From assembly GCA_029856425.1 (NCBI GenBank), contig JAHQWZ010000149.1, positions 1-5,403 of the forward strand: a stretch of 5,403 bases of DNA, read 5' to 3'. The notes below the pieces were generated by a model that worked only from the letters and a program-made list of their open reading frames with translations, was not told where the DNA came from and did no database searches. Below, piece by piece: positions 1-5,403 of this stretch (positions within the stretch are counted from its first letter, which is position 1; every line of letters starts with the position of its first letter). A program made the position numbers and the translations under genes. The stretch is from Candidatus Thorarchaeota archaeon (GTDB lineage Archaea; Asgardarchaeota; Thorarchaeia; Thorarchaeales; Thorarchaeaceae).

Positions 1-2
1 GT

Positions 3-1454
3 TCCAGCGCAACTGAATCTAATATTGCTCCATCAGAAAGTGCAGGTGCTATTGAGTCAGTCTATGTCCGGATTAATCCTGATAACACTGGACGAACACT
101 GAATCTCCATACCGGCATTGTTGATGTAGCTAGCTGGCCATTGGATATTGCTGACGAGATTTGGGACAACGTAACTCTCAGCTCGATGGATCATAACATC
201 AATGTTTCAACTGAAGGGCTGAGCTTCATCATCTATGCTCTTGGCTACAATATGAGAAACTTGACACAGGAAGTCAACTCGACCACAGTCATCACACGAA
301 GTCCGTTTGCAAACCCTCACTTCAGACGTGCAACTTCCCTCGCATTTGACTATGAAATGTTCCTTGATAGAATGATTGGATTTGCTACTCAAGCAAAGGG
401 ACCAGTTCCTCAAGGCATGCCGGGGCATAATGGCACAGCATTCGATTCCACCTACAACTCATCCTCGGCAGTGGAAGAATGGAATCTAGCTATGGCGGAC
501 TCCGCATTTGTTTTCTCCTTGAATGAACTGAACAACACTATACTGATTCCATACCCGGCAACAAGCAGTGTTGGGACTCCTGCTGAGGTAATTGCTAAAG
601 CTGGTCTAGAGCAAATCCTCTCCCATCCGGAGGCCAATCAATCTGGATTGGACAGGGAGATGCAATTCATCTTGGAACCACTCGCTTGGTCAGCCTACTT
701 CGACTATATGTCTGAAGATAGACTGCCCTTGATTCTATCTGCATGGAGCGCTGAAATTGCTCATGCTTCGGATTTCCTGAAGGCATTTTGCCATCACAAT
801 GGTTCGTATGCTCCACAAATTGGCTACAACAACACTCTCGTCAATAGCCTGTACGAGTCACTTCTCGCAACAATTGACCCACTGGAGCAGCAGACGTACT
901 GCAACCTCATCCAAGAAACAGTCGCAAATGACGTTGCTTATCTTTGGATATACCAAGAAAAAGAGTTCCGGACATGGAGGGTTTGGCTGCTTGGTGAAGG
1001 CCTGGTCTTTAATCCAATGCATGGTATCTATTGCTACGAAATATACAAGGACTATGTTTCAGCACCAGAATTTGTCTATAACACCCAGTCTCAGACGGTG
1101 GCACTGAGTTTCCTTCTGATCGCCTTAACTGGGGTTTTTCTGCTCTTGGCAAAGGATGACTTTAGAGACGGCACAGCAACATGGAGGAAAAGAATTCTTG
1201 GATTGCATCTCTTCATAATGATCTACAATTCATTGCTGCTATGCCTCATTGAGGTTTGGGTCAGTATTTACAGGACTCGATTTTGGTATTATGGAACAAG
1301 CTTGCCTATCTTTCTACCCACATTCATTATTCCTGCGGCCCTAATGTATCTCGATATAAGGAGAAGGGTTGACCCGAGCCCCAAATTCTGGCTCCTCATC
1401 TATTTCATCTTCCTCATTCTAGTCATGGGTTTTACACCACGAGTTTCTATCTGA
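3..1454 (+). CDS. ABC transporter substrate-binding protein, family 5 (peptide/nickel type), 5'-truncated, with four-helix membrane tail
   Basis: The gene runs off the left edge: the frame is open from base 3, so the TTG at 141 is an internal codon, not the start. The 483 visible residues read as the C-terminal two thirds of an extracytoplasmic solute-binding protein of the DppA/OppA family (SBP_bac_5). Family-like stretches are LNLHTGIVDVASWP (residues 33-46), the YNMRN / PFANPHFRRATSLAFDYEMF region (about 82-120), GPVPQGMPGHN (133-143), and a late GYNNTLVNSLYE...TIDPLEQQTYCNLIQE region (about 274-306) followed by VAYLWIYQ. These proteins capture a ligand outside the membrane and deliver it to an ABC permease; peptides are typical, but the ligand cannot be read here. 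After the binding domain come four hydrophobic segments at about 365-383, 397-422, 430-449 and 462-478. Basic loops fall on alternate sides, which fits an outside binding domain and an outside C-terminus. Ten N-X-S/T sequons lie in the outer domain and none in the tail. Translation stops at TGA, immediately followed by in-frame TAG. No permease or ATPase gene is visible. Family assignment is firm; ligand is unknown. Confidence 0.88.
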   Translation, partial: SSATESNIAPSESAGAIESVYVRINPDNTGRTLNLHTGIVDVASWPLDIADEIWDNVTLSSMDHNINVSTEGLSFIIYALGYNMRNLTQEVNSTTVITRSPFANPHFRRATSLAFDYEMFLDRMIGFATQAKGPVPQGMPGHNGTAFDSTYNSSSAVEEWNLAMADSAFVFSLNELNNTILIPYPATSSVGTPAEVIAKAGLEQILSHPEANQSGLDREMQFILEPLAWSAYFDYMSEDRLPLILSAWSAEIAHASDFLKAFCHHNGSYAPQIGYNNTLVNSLYESLLATIDPLEQQTYCNLIQETVANDVAYLWIYQEKEFRTWRVWLLGEGLVFNPMHGIYCYEIYKDYVSAPEFVYNTQSQTVALSFLLIALTGVFLLLAKDDFRDGTATWRKRILGLHLFIMIYNSLLLCLIEVWVSIYRTRFWYYGTSLPIFLPTFIIPAALMYLDIRRRVDPSPKFWLLIYFIFLILVMGFTPRVSI

Positions 1455-1469
1455 TAGCCGCTACGACAG

Positions 1470-1476
1470 AAATTTA
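1470..1476 (+). promoter_or_regulatory. candidate archaeal TATA box for the methyltransferase gene
   Basis: AAATTTA, preceded by a purine-rich CAGA, is the most TATA-like element in the 104-bp gap between the binding-protein stop and the methyltransferase start. Transcription starting about 25 nt downstream would begin near base 1500 and give a leader of roughly 60 nt containing the Shine-Dalgarno motif. A small inverted repeat, GATT-CA-AATC (1494-1503), would lie at that start and could be an operator, but it is short enough to be chance. If the box is real, the methyltransferase has its own promoter rather than relying on read-through. No transcription data are available. Confidence 0.25.
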
Positions 1477-1542
1477 GCCTTCCTTGAGTGATTGATTCAA
1501 ATCCAATAGACAAGCTCACGCTCTAGAAAGCTGGCGCAGGGC

Positions 1543-1549
1543 AGGAGGA
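1543..1549 (+). promoter_or_regulatory. ribosome binding site of the methyltransferase gene
   Basis: AGGAGGA is a strong Shine-Dalgarno match about 9-10 nt before the ATG at 1559. It fixes that ATG as the start and shows that this organism uses leadered, SD-dependent initiation for at least some genes. Confidence 0.8.
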
Positions 1550-1558
1550 ATCCCAAAT

Positions 1559-3013
1559 ATGACTAAACTCCGCTTCCTATCCCGAAAAGATTCAGAAAAC
1601 ATCAATGCTGCTACTCTTGAGGTTCTTGAAAAGACAGGTGTCGCCGTAAAGAATGATACAGCGACCCAGCTGCTTCGCGAGAATGGATGCATAGTGGAAT
1701 CAGGGATTGCTAAAATCCCTCCTAGTCTCGTTGAGGAATTGGTTCAGAGGACCCCTGCATCCTTCACCTTATTCTCTCGCGATGGAATGGATGAACATGA
1801 GGTAGGAGGCAATAATGTGCTCTTCAATCCCGCATCATCATCCATCTACTTCAAAGATAGTGAATCCGGTGATATTCGGAAAGCTACAATTGATGATTTG
1901 ACTCGATTTGTCCAGCTTGTTGATTGCATGGAGAATGTTGGTGCCCAGAGCACCGCGATGGTTCCATCAGATGTGCCTGTATCCATTTCTGATTTGTTCA
2001 GGCTATACATAATTCTAAAGGAGTCGCTCAAGCCCATAATCACAGGAGCTTTCAGCAAAGAGGGCTTATTGGATATGAAACGCATACTCGAGGTTGTCGC
2101 TGGTGGAGAGGACGAGCTGGCCAAGAAGCCGAGAGCAGTCTTTGATTGTTGCCCTTCTTCGGTGCTTATTTGGGGCGATGTTTCCACCCAAAATCTCATC
2201 GACTGCGCGACTCATGGAATCCCAGCCGCAATAATCCCGGCGCCTATTGTGGGTGCGACAAGTCCCGTGACACTCGCCGGCACGCTAGTTCAACACAATG
2301 CTGAAGTTCTCAGTGGCATAGTGATTGCTCAGCTAACAAAATCAGGAACTCCTTTGGTTTATGGGGGGGCAACATCAATTCTGGATCAACGGCATGGCAC
2401 AAGTAGTATAGGCGCTCCTGAGGCCGTCATTACAGCTTGTGCTTCTGCTGAGATGGGGAAATTCTATGGCCTGCCAACACATGCATATCTTGGAGTATCT
2501 GATTCGAAAGCGGTTGATGCACAGAGTGGATATGAGTCAGCAATGGGTCTGCTACCAGCTGCATTAGCTGGGATTAACATAGTATCTGGTCCGGGCATGC
2601 TGTTAAGCATAAATTGTCAGTCATTGGAGAAGCTTGTTATCGACAATGAAATATGCGGTGCTGCATTACGAATCAGGCAAGGGATCAATGTCGATGGGCT
2701 CGAAGAAACTCCTGAATTGATTCGTTCGGCTGGCCCTGGCGGCAACTACCTGAAGGAGAAGCATACGCGACAGCATCTTAGAAGTGAACACATTTTTCCA
2801 TCAGAGGTTATAAGTAGAATATCACTCGATTCCTGGGTTGGAAATGGGTCCAAGCAGTCCAAAGATATTGCTAGAGATAGAGTCGATTACCTTCTAAAGA
2901 CACATCAGCCAGATTCACTCCCTGAAGATGAGCGAAAGCGTATGAACGCAATAATGCATGAAGTCATTACAAAATATGGAATCGATGTGAGAATGTTCTC
3001 CCTACCTGCCTGA
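1559..3013 (+). CDS. trimethylamine methyltransferase (MttB) family protein, non-pyrrolysine type
   Basis: A complete 484-residue protein, close to the usual length of the MttB superfamily (roughly 470-500). Characterised members move a methyl group from a methylated or quaternary amine to the cobalt of a partner corrinoid protein in the cytoplasm; non-pyrrolysine members include glycine betaine, proline betaine, carnitine and gamma-butyrobetaine methyltransferases. Family landmarks are the N-terminal helical start (LRFLSRKDSENINAATLEVLEKTGV), the central PAPIVGATSPVTLAGTLVQHNAE block (about 227-249), the LVYGG strand (266-270), DSKAVDAQSGYESA (315-328), the EKLVIDNEI region (357-365) and GGNYLKEKHTRQHLR (394-408). 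These fit the TIM-barrel fold of the family. The frame contains no in-frame TAG and ends in TGA, so it encodes no pyrrolysine, unlike methanogen MttB. The start is supported by an AGGAGGA motif. No corrinoid protein, RamA-like activator or second methyltransferase is adjacent, so the substrate and downstream acceptor cannot be inferred from context. A seven-G run at 2363-2369 encodes part of the YGGA motif without disturbing the frame. Family call is secure; substrate is open. Confidence 0.93.
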   Translation: MTKLRFLSRKDSENINAATLEVLEKTGVAVKNDTATQLLRENGCIVESGIAKIPPSLVEELVQRTPASFTLFSRDGMDEHEVGGNNVLFNPASSSIYFKDSESGDIRKATIDDLTRFVQLVDCMENVGAQSTAMVPSDVPVSISDLFRLYIILKESLKPIITGAFSKEGLLDMKRILEVVAGGEDELAKKPRAVFDCCPSSVLIWGDVSTQNLIDCATHGIPAAIIPAPIVGATSPVTLAGTLVQHNAEVLSGIVIAQLTKSGTPLVYGGATSILDQRHGTSSIGAPEAVITACASAEMGKFYGLPTHAYLGVSDSKAVDAQSGYESAMGLLPAALAGINIVSGPGMLLSINCQSLEKLVIDNEICGAALRIRQGINVDGLEETPELIRSAGPGGNYLKEKHTRQHLRSEHIFPSEVISRISLDSWVGNGSKQSKDIARDRVDYLLKTHQPDSLPEDERKRMNAIMHEVITKYGIDVRMFSLPA

Positions 3014-3028
3014 AGTTCTTGGCATGTG

Positions 3029-3040
3029 GAAATTATTTTA
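3029..3040 (+). promoter_or_regulatory. AT-rich element after the methyltransferase gene: T-rich terminator or distal promoter
   Basis: GAAATTATTTTA lies 16-27 nt after the methyltransferase stop. It can be read in two ways. The TTATTTT stretch could act as an archaeal oligo-T terminator, with a weak 4-bp inverted repeat (TGCC 3007-3010 / GGCA 3021-3024) just before it. The GAAATTATTTTA string could instead be a BRE/TATA promoter, placing a transcription start near 3060 and giving the TPR gene a leader of about 235 nt. The sequence alone does not decide. Confidence 0.3.
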
Positions 3041-3092
3041 ACGTAGAATTGGCAGCATTGGATTTGTCGAGTGAAGAATCAGGATGAATACC

Positions 3093-3145
3093 GGGCTTAT
3101 GCCCTAATCGACCAGCTTTGACCACGTTTATGATGCGAATTAGGC
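3093..3145 (+). other. two mutually exclusive small hairpins in the gap before the TPR gene
   Basis: GGGC (3093-3096) and GCCC (3101-3104) flank a TTAT tetraloop and form a tight 4-bp GC hairpin. The same GCCC begins GCCCTAATCG (3101-3110), which can pair imperfectly with CGAATTAGGC (3136-3145), including an unbroken CCTAAT/ATTAGG core. The two structures compete for one strand, as in attenuators, but both are short and may be chance. The rest of the 3014-3294 gap has no plausible open frame on the plus strand. Confidence 0.25.
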
Positions 3146-3230
3146 TGTGATAGGCGCTATGCAGATGATGGTTTATGAGGAGGAAATAGGATTCAGATGT
3201 GAGGCCTCTATCTCCATTAACGAGTCCGGA

Positions 3231-3267
3231 TGTGATGCTTTGGCAAAAGATGCGCCTCAAAGTCACA
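3231..3267 (+). other. bulged hairpin in the leader of the TPR gene
   Basis: TGTGA (3231-3235) pairs with TCACA (3263-3267), and CTTTG (3238-3242) with CAAAG (3258-3262). A two-base bulge (TG) sits on the left arm. Two further G-C pairs (3243-3244 with 3254-3255) extend the stem inward past a CT bulge, leaving a nine-base loop. The roughly 12-bp stem ends 27 nt before the TPR start codon, leaving the weak ribosome binding site free. It could be an RNA element in the leader or a DNA operator. No known riboswitch or C/D box consensus is visible. Confidence 0.35.
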
Positions 3268-3294
3268 GAGATATAATCCTGGAAGCAAGACCAG

Positions 3295-3918
3295 ATGAAT
3301 GAGGAATTAGAAGCCCTGTTAATGAAATGCACGAGGTTATTGGAGGACTTCAAGTATGAAGAAGCTGAGAAAGAGCTGAATATTGCTGTGAGTCTTTCAC
3401 CTAATAGCCCTGAAGCCTGGGACTTGCTTGGTACCTGCTATTTATTCCTCAACAGGATGGGCGATGCAGAGCGGGCATACCGAAGAGCTATGGAGCTTGA
3501 TCCAGCTGTTTCTAGATACTGGCATTCCCTCGGATCTACATTAGGCCACCTCAATCAGTTTGAAGCGGCTGAGAGTTGTCTTCGCAAGGCGTTGGAGATT
3601 GGACCAGAAACTAGCCGATCTTGGTCCTCTCTTGCTAGCTCCTTACTAAACCAGAATAGGTATGATGAGGCGCTTGACGCAACGGAAAAAGCTGTGCAGA
3701 TTGATGCTCAGTCCATTGATGCGTATTTCACAATGTCTCTGGCACACTTTTACATGGGCCAAATGGATGATGCTGAGCGTTCAATGAAGAGGGTAATTGA
3801 GATTGCACCCCAACTAGCCCAAGCCTGGGAGGTCTTAGCTGAGATTTACATGAGGAAAGGGCAGAAACAGGAAGCTGAAAACGCGATGAAAAAGTTGGAT
3901 GAATTGCGGAGCAAGTAG
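3295..3918 (+). CDS. TPR-repeat protein with six tandem tetratricopeptide repeats
   Basis: A 207-residue, probably cytoplasmic protein composed almost wholly of tetratricopeptide repeats, with no signal peptide or membrane segment. Six units in strict 34-residue register start near residues 6, 40, 74, 108, 142 and 176. They show the usual W/Y-x-x-L-G, Y/A-E-A-x-x-A and A-x-x-x-x-P positions, for example AWDLLGTCYLFLNRMGDAERAY and ALEIGP. TPR arrays form a superhelical groove that binds peptides or assembles complexes; no catalytic domain is attached, so it is presumably an adaptor or co-chaperone-like protein whose partner is unknown. The ATG at 3295 is the only reasonable start: an in-frame TAA lies at 3274-3276, and a weak GGAAG (3281-3285) sits 9 nt upstream. 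The stop is TAG, 5 bp from the end of the convergent gene, with a terminator-like hairpin just beyond it. Generic repeat proteins of this kind are common in archaea and bacteria, so the name implies no pathway. Confidence 0.9.
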   Translation: MNEELEALLMKCTRLLEDFKYEEAEKELNIAVSLSPNSPEAWDLLGTCYLFLNRMGDAERAYRRAMELDPAVSRYWHSLGSTLGHLNQFEAAESCLRKALEIGPETSRSWSSLASSLLNQNRYDEALDATEKAVQIDAQSIDAYFTMSLAHFYMGQMDDAERSMKRVIEIAPQLAQAWEVLAEIYMRKGQKQEAENAMKKLDELRSK

Positions 3919-3923
3919 ACCCA

Positions 3924-5348
3924 TCACATTCTCGGATCAGTGGCCTGTATAATCACTGATACTGAGTTTTGATTAAAGCCCTTGAACCCTTGTCCTCTTT
4001 CGATTAATTCCAAGTGACTGCCAATTGCTCCTATCTGCTCAAAGAACCCTTGTCGCTCAGGTCTGATGTGTCCCTTATTCACTGCTCTTTGAAGTCGGCT
4101 ATGTTCCACAGGTCTCCTTTCTGACTCCACGAAAGCCTGCTTGAGAAATTTGAACTCCGAGAATGGTCGCATTCTCATGACTCCATGAGGCATGAGTCCC
4201 GCTTCAGCCTGGCTAAAATCAACGCGAGCGGCCAGATGATGCATTCCTCCCTGCAGGATGCTTTCTCCATGAAGTGATACCCAGAGCCCTACCGTGCCTG
4301 CATCCTTCTTTGAATTCATCTCCTCGTGCGCAAAGTCAATCTCGCGCTCATTTTCAGAAATGTCAACATCTGCAAAGATAGTTGTTCCACAGATAGGATG
4401 GTCAAAGACCTGAGCACCCCACCCCCCATCACCTGCGAAGAACTGCTCGCGCGGCATGAATCCCATGGTTTCAAATATCTCGATTAGAAGATGGAAACTC
4501 TCTCTTGACGAACGATAGGTGTGATGATCGTGATTTCCCCATCCCAACCCGAGGCGATCTTGGAGAGCTCTCTGAATCATTCCTCCTCCATCTCTGCTTT
4601 GCCAGAATTGCCTCTCTGCACGAATGAAGGCATCAGCGACAACTTCCGTTCGAGATCGCTTCACGAATTGTTTAACCATCTCCAACAGTGTTTCCATGCC
4701 ATCTCTGTCGCGAGAGAAGTTGCGCCTTCTCATCAGGAATTCCTGAAGATTTGCGAGATACTCTTCTCTATCATGATGCTGTTTTGGATCAGCAAATCCG
4801 TTGAAGCCTCTTCTTTCAAGTGCCCATAGCTCGGATTGATCTTCATCGCTTACAAGTGCTCTTTGAAACAAACCTAGGCTCCTGCCAAAATAGTCACTAT
4901 TAGGACGCGATTGTTCATCCAGAGCTGAAAGGTCATTATTCCAGCTATAGTATTTGCCAGTCATTTGCAGGAAATGTCCCAAAATTTCAGGCTTTAGGGC
5001 TACTACAGTGTGGCTTCCTGATGAGAGGAGCACTGGAAAGAATGTGGATCCATTGACAACGAATATCTTGTTTCCTCTTGGTTTTCTAATTCCCTTGACT
5101 TCTTCAAACTGAAGACCTCTCAGAGTTTCTTCTTCTACCGTTTCATCGGGTATGATCATGTGGTCAACCCAATCAAAGAATTTTGTTGAGGTCTCATTCA
5201 ACATTCTATCAGAGAGTTCTCTGGCCGCTCTATTCTGCTTCAAGAAGTCGGATATTCTCAACTCAAGAAATGCCTCAGCTTGAGGATGAATCTTCCAATC
5301 ATATTTTCGAGAGTTATCTTGAGCAGCCATTTTAGAATCCCAAGCCAA
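3924..5348 (-). CDS. uncharacterised conserved-looking protein, possible two-module VOC-like metalloenzyme
   Basis: A 474-residue soluble protein with no signal peptide or membrane helix; I do not recognise a named family. Near residue 58, FDWVDHMIIPD resembles the first strand of a vicinal oxygen chelate (VOC) module, with His63 at the usual metal-ligand place, followed by FFPVLL and VVALKPEILGHFLQ (about 103-127). A charged helical stretch (190-262) separates this from a second VOC-like start, WGNHDHHTYRS (270-280), then FETMGFMPREQFF, GDGGWGAQVFDHP (307-318), and the striking HGESILQGGMHHLAARVDF (360-378). His275/276, His360, Glu362 and His370/371 are candidate metal ligands. Two-module VOC proteins include dioxygenases such as HPPD and the DUF1338/HglS group, but the resemblance is by eye only and no reaction is proposed. 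TTG at 5348 is the preferred start because GAGAGGT lies 9 nt before it; the ATG at 5330 (468 residues) would be 27 nt from that motif. The 3' end converges on the TPR gene. Confidence 0.8.
   Translation of the reverse strand: MAWDSKMAAQDNSRKYDWKIHPQAEAFLELRISDFLKQNRAARELSDRMLNETSTKFFDWVDHMIIPDETVEEETLRGLQFEEVKGIRKPRGNKIFVVNGSTFFPVLLSSGSHTVVALKPEILGHFLQMTGKYYSWNNDLSALDEQSRPNSDYFGRSLGLFQRALVSDEDQSELWALERRGFNGFADPKQHHDREEYLANLQEFLMRRRNFSRDRDGMETLLEMVKQFVKRSRTEVVADAFIRAERQFWQSRDGGGMIQRALQDRLGLGWGNHDHHTYRSSRESFHLLIEIFETMGFMPREQFFAGDGGWGAQVFDHPICGTTIFADVDISENEREIDFAHEEMNSKKDAGTVGLWVSLHGESILQGGMHHLAARVDFSQAEAGLMPHGVMRMRPFSEFKFLKQAFVESERRPVEHSRLQRAVNKGHIRPERQGFFEQIGAIGSHLELIERGQGFKGFNQNSVSVIIQATDPRM
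3936..3970 (+). terminator. terminator-like hairpin plus T-run for the TPR gene, inside the opposing gene
   Basis: ATCAGTG (3936-3942) and CACTGAT (3954-3960) form a perfect 7-bp inverted repeat around an 11-nt loop. TTTT (3967-3970) follows six bases later. It lies 18 nt after the TPR stop codon in the sense orientation, and no T-run follows on the other strand, so it would serve the plus-strand transcript. Archaea mostly terminate at T-runs and the hairpin may also protect the 3' end. The element overlaps the last codons of the minus-strand gene, which therefore has to encode it. Confidence 0.5.
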
Positions 5349-5357
5349 TTGACTTTT

Positions 5358-5364
5358 ACCTCTC
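5358..5364 (-). promoter_or_regulatory. ribosome binding site deciding a TTG start
   Basis: On the minus strand this reads GAGAGGT, a five-base match (GAGGT) to the Shine-Dalgarno core, 9 nt before TTG at 5348. The nearby ATG at 5330 has no comparable motif at proper distance (only a weak GGGAT). This is the main reason for choosing the TTG. Confidence 0.55.
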
Positions 5365-5385
5365 TTCCACTTAAGGATGCACTAT

Positions 5386-5393
5386 CAAATTTT
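5386..5393 (-). promoter_or_regulatory. candidate TATA box for the minus-strand gene
   Basis: The minus strand reads AAAATTTG within a wider AT-rich tract (ATTACAAAATTTGATAG). A start about 25 nt downstream would fall near 5364 and give a leader of about 16 nt carrying the GAGAGGT motif at its 5' end. The assignment is weak because the window ends ten bases further on. Confidence 0.28.
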
Positions 5394-5403
5394 GTAATAT
5401 CCT

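Noticed and set aside
141..143. TTG as the start of the substrate-binding protein gene.
   Set aside because: The frame is open back to the window edge and the upstream codons read as family-like sequence (LNLHTGIVDVASWP), so the gene is truncated by the window.
1846..2199. A 117-residue minus-strand open frame inside the methyltransferase gene.
   Set aside because: It is fully contained in a well-supported family gene on the other strand and its serine-rich composition is typical of an antisense shadow. The same holds for frames at 207-428, 452-637, 799-1107 and 4521-4829.
2363..2369. Seven-G run in the methyltransferase gene as a phase-variation tract or frameshift.
   Set aside because: The frame stays intact across it and it encodes the conserved GG of the YGGA motif, so codon content explains it.
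3130..3180. TGATG-containing strings as a C/D box guide RNA.
   Set aside because: No exact C box (RTGATGA) with a correctly spaced CTGA D box or terminal stem could be found.
3201..3208. GAGGCCTC perfect palindrome as an operator.
   Set aside because: An isolated 8-bp palindrome is expected by chance at this scale and has no second copy or promoter nearby.
3271..3277. ATATAAT just before the TPR gene as its TATA box.
   Set aside because: It sits only about 20 nt before the ATG, so a start 25 nt downstream would fall inside the coding sequence. It also contains the in-frame TAA that bounds the gene.
3033..3353. A 106-residue minus-strand open frame filling the gap before the TPR gene.
   Set aside because: It overlaps the first 59 bases of the TPR coding sequence, has no recognisable motif and has a composition like random translation (many S, N, H, I).
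4417..4432. G-rich minus-strand tract as a possible G-quadruplex.
   Set aside because: It has too few separate G-runs for a normal quadruplex and simply encodes Gly-Asp-Gly-Gly-Trp-Gly.

Overview
The window most likely comes from an archaeon, possibly an Asgard lineage such as Thorarchaeota; the lineage is a low-confidence guess. Three things point to archaea. The substrate-binding protein carries ten N-glycosylation sequons in its outer part and is anchored by a C-terminal membrane region instead of an N-terminal lipid. Two genes have TATA-like AT-rich boxes upstream. The genes use Shine-Dalgarno motifs about 9-10 nt before the start and accept TTG starts. Base composition looks uniform, and there are no insertion sequences, CRISPR arrays, tRNAs or rRNAs.

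Layout: 3-1454 (+) is the 3' part of a peptide/nickel-type (family 5) ABC substrate-binding protein, which ends in four predicted membrane helices. A 104-bp gap with a candidate promoter and a good ribosome binding site leads to 1559-3013 (+), a complete non-pyrrolysine MttB-family corrinoid methyltransferase. A 281-bp gap (3014-3294) has no gene but holds AT-rich and hairpin elements. Then comes 3295-3918 (+), a small protein made of six consecutive TPR repeats. Only 5 bp separate it from the convergent gene 3924-5348 (-), an uncharacterised protein of about 474 residues with features suggesting two vicinal-oxygen-chelate (VOC)-like metal-binding modules.

The four genes do not form an obvious pathway. 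The methyltransferase would need a corrinoid protein and a second methyltransferase, and neither is in the window. The upstream binding protein could import a substrate, but its family usually binds oligopeptides, sugars or metals rather than quaternary amines, so a link is unproven. The most notable points are the four-helix tail on the binding protein, the uncharacterised His-rich protein, the terminator-like hairpin of the TPR gene lying inside the opposing coding sequence, and a structured leader before the TPR gene.
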